Below are positions 5,954-6,085 of a stretch of 6,085 nt of DNA, piece by piece. Both the position numbers and the translations under genes were made by a program. Numbering within the stretch: the first letter of the stretch is position 1; every line of letters starts with the position of its first letter. Below the pieces are notes generated by a model. That model was not told the DNA's origin, made no database searches, and saw nothing but the letters and a program-made list of their open reading frames with translations. This DNA comes from CAYMEV01 sp964431655 [NCBI: uncultured bacterium] (GTDB lineage Bacteria > CAYMEV01), in contig CAYSKJ010000183.1 of assembly GCA_964431655.1 (NCBI GenBank), positions 1 to 6,085 on the forward strand, read 5' to 3'.

Positions 5954-6085
5954 CCGGTATAAAAAGGGTGTGCGTTCTTGCCTCCGGTTCCGGCACCAAC
6001 CTTCAGTCACTTATGGATTCCTCAAAGAAAAAGGATTCTTCCTATACTGTTTCCCTCGTAATTTCGAACAAAAAAAATGCCTTTG
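5950..6085 (+). CDS. purN: Phosphoribosylglycinamide formyltransferase PurN, 5' part only
   Basis: PurN transfers a formyl group from 10-formyltetrahydrofolate to glycinamide ribonucleotide, the third step of purine synthesis. Only the first 45 codons are present before the right edge. They begin MTGIKRVCVLASGSGTNLQS and contain the PurN N-terminal signature VLASGSGTNLQ (residues 9-19), which belongs to the phosphate-binding loop, and VISNKKNAF at the end of the visible part (VISN is the second conserved strand). The ATG overlaps the purM stop by 4 bp (ATGA at 5950-5953). A possible Shine-Dalgarno, AAGG at 5936-5939, lies inside purM at a rather long spacing of 10 nt. purM-purN adjacency is a very common bacterial arrangement and supports the call. 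The 3' end lies outside the window. Confidence 0.93.
   Translation, partial: MTGIKRVCVLASGSGTNLQSLMDSSKKKDSSYTVSLVISNKKNAF

Overview
The window is a compact, all-plus-strand block of bacterial genes with almost no non-coding DNA. It holds, in order: the 3' end of a repeat-containing protein, a strong intrinsic-terminator hairpin, then rsmD, coaD, a receiver-PatA/DUF4388 regulator, an MglA-type small GTPase with a long C-terminal extension, a membrane-anchored alpha/beta hydrolase, purM, and the first 45 codons of purN, which runs off the right edge. No RNA genes, mobile elements, CRISPR arrays or attachment sites were seen, and no stretch over 60 bp lacks a gene.

Organism: MglA-like GTPases and DUF4388 proteins fused to receiver domains are typical of Deltaproteobacteria-type lineages (Myxococcota, Desulfobacterota), Acidobacteriota and related uncultured phyla. 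The partial protein at the left edge also resembles the C-terminal parts of LysM-type envelope proteins from those groups. By eye the DNA has moderate to low GC, with frequent ATA (Ile) and AGG (Arg) codons, unlike high-GC Myxococcus. I cannot place it further; an uncultured, motile or surface-associated Gram-negative from one of these phyla is an inference.

Layout: positions 2-766 encode the end of a protein with two copies of a domain of about 80-90 residues. The hairpin at 785-812 plus a T8 tract closes that unit, and its T tract touches the rsmD start codon at 822. From rsmD onward the genes look like one transcription unit: rsmD/coaD overlap by 8 bp, coaD and the regulator are 2 bp apart, the next gaps are 33, 18 and 23 bp, and purM/purN overlap by 4 bp (ATGA).

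How they fit together: rsmD (16S rRNA methylation), coaD (CoA biosynthesis) and purM-purN (purine biosynthesis) are housekeeping genes. Between them sits a three-gene cassette of regulator, MglA-like GTPase and membrane hydrolase that looks like a cell-polarity, motility or envelope signalling module. The GTPase keeps the G motifs and the Arg and Gln catalytic residues of Myxococcus MglA, but it adds about 150 residues of charged linker and C-terminal coiled coil. No MglB-type roadblock GAP gene is present in the window. This cassette, and the unusual rsmD leader in which the only good Shine-Dalgarno is buried in the terminator stem, are the most interesting points.
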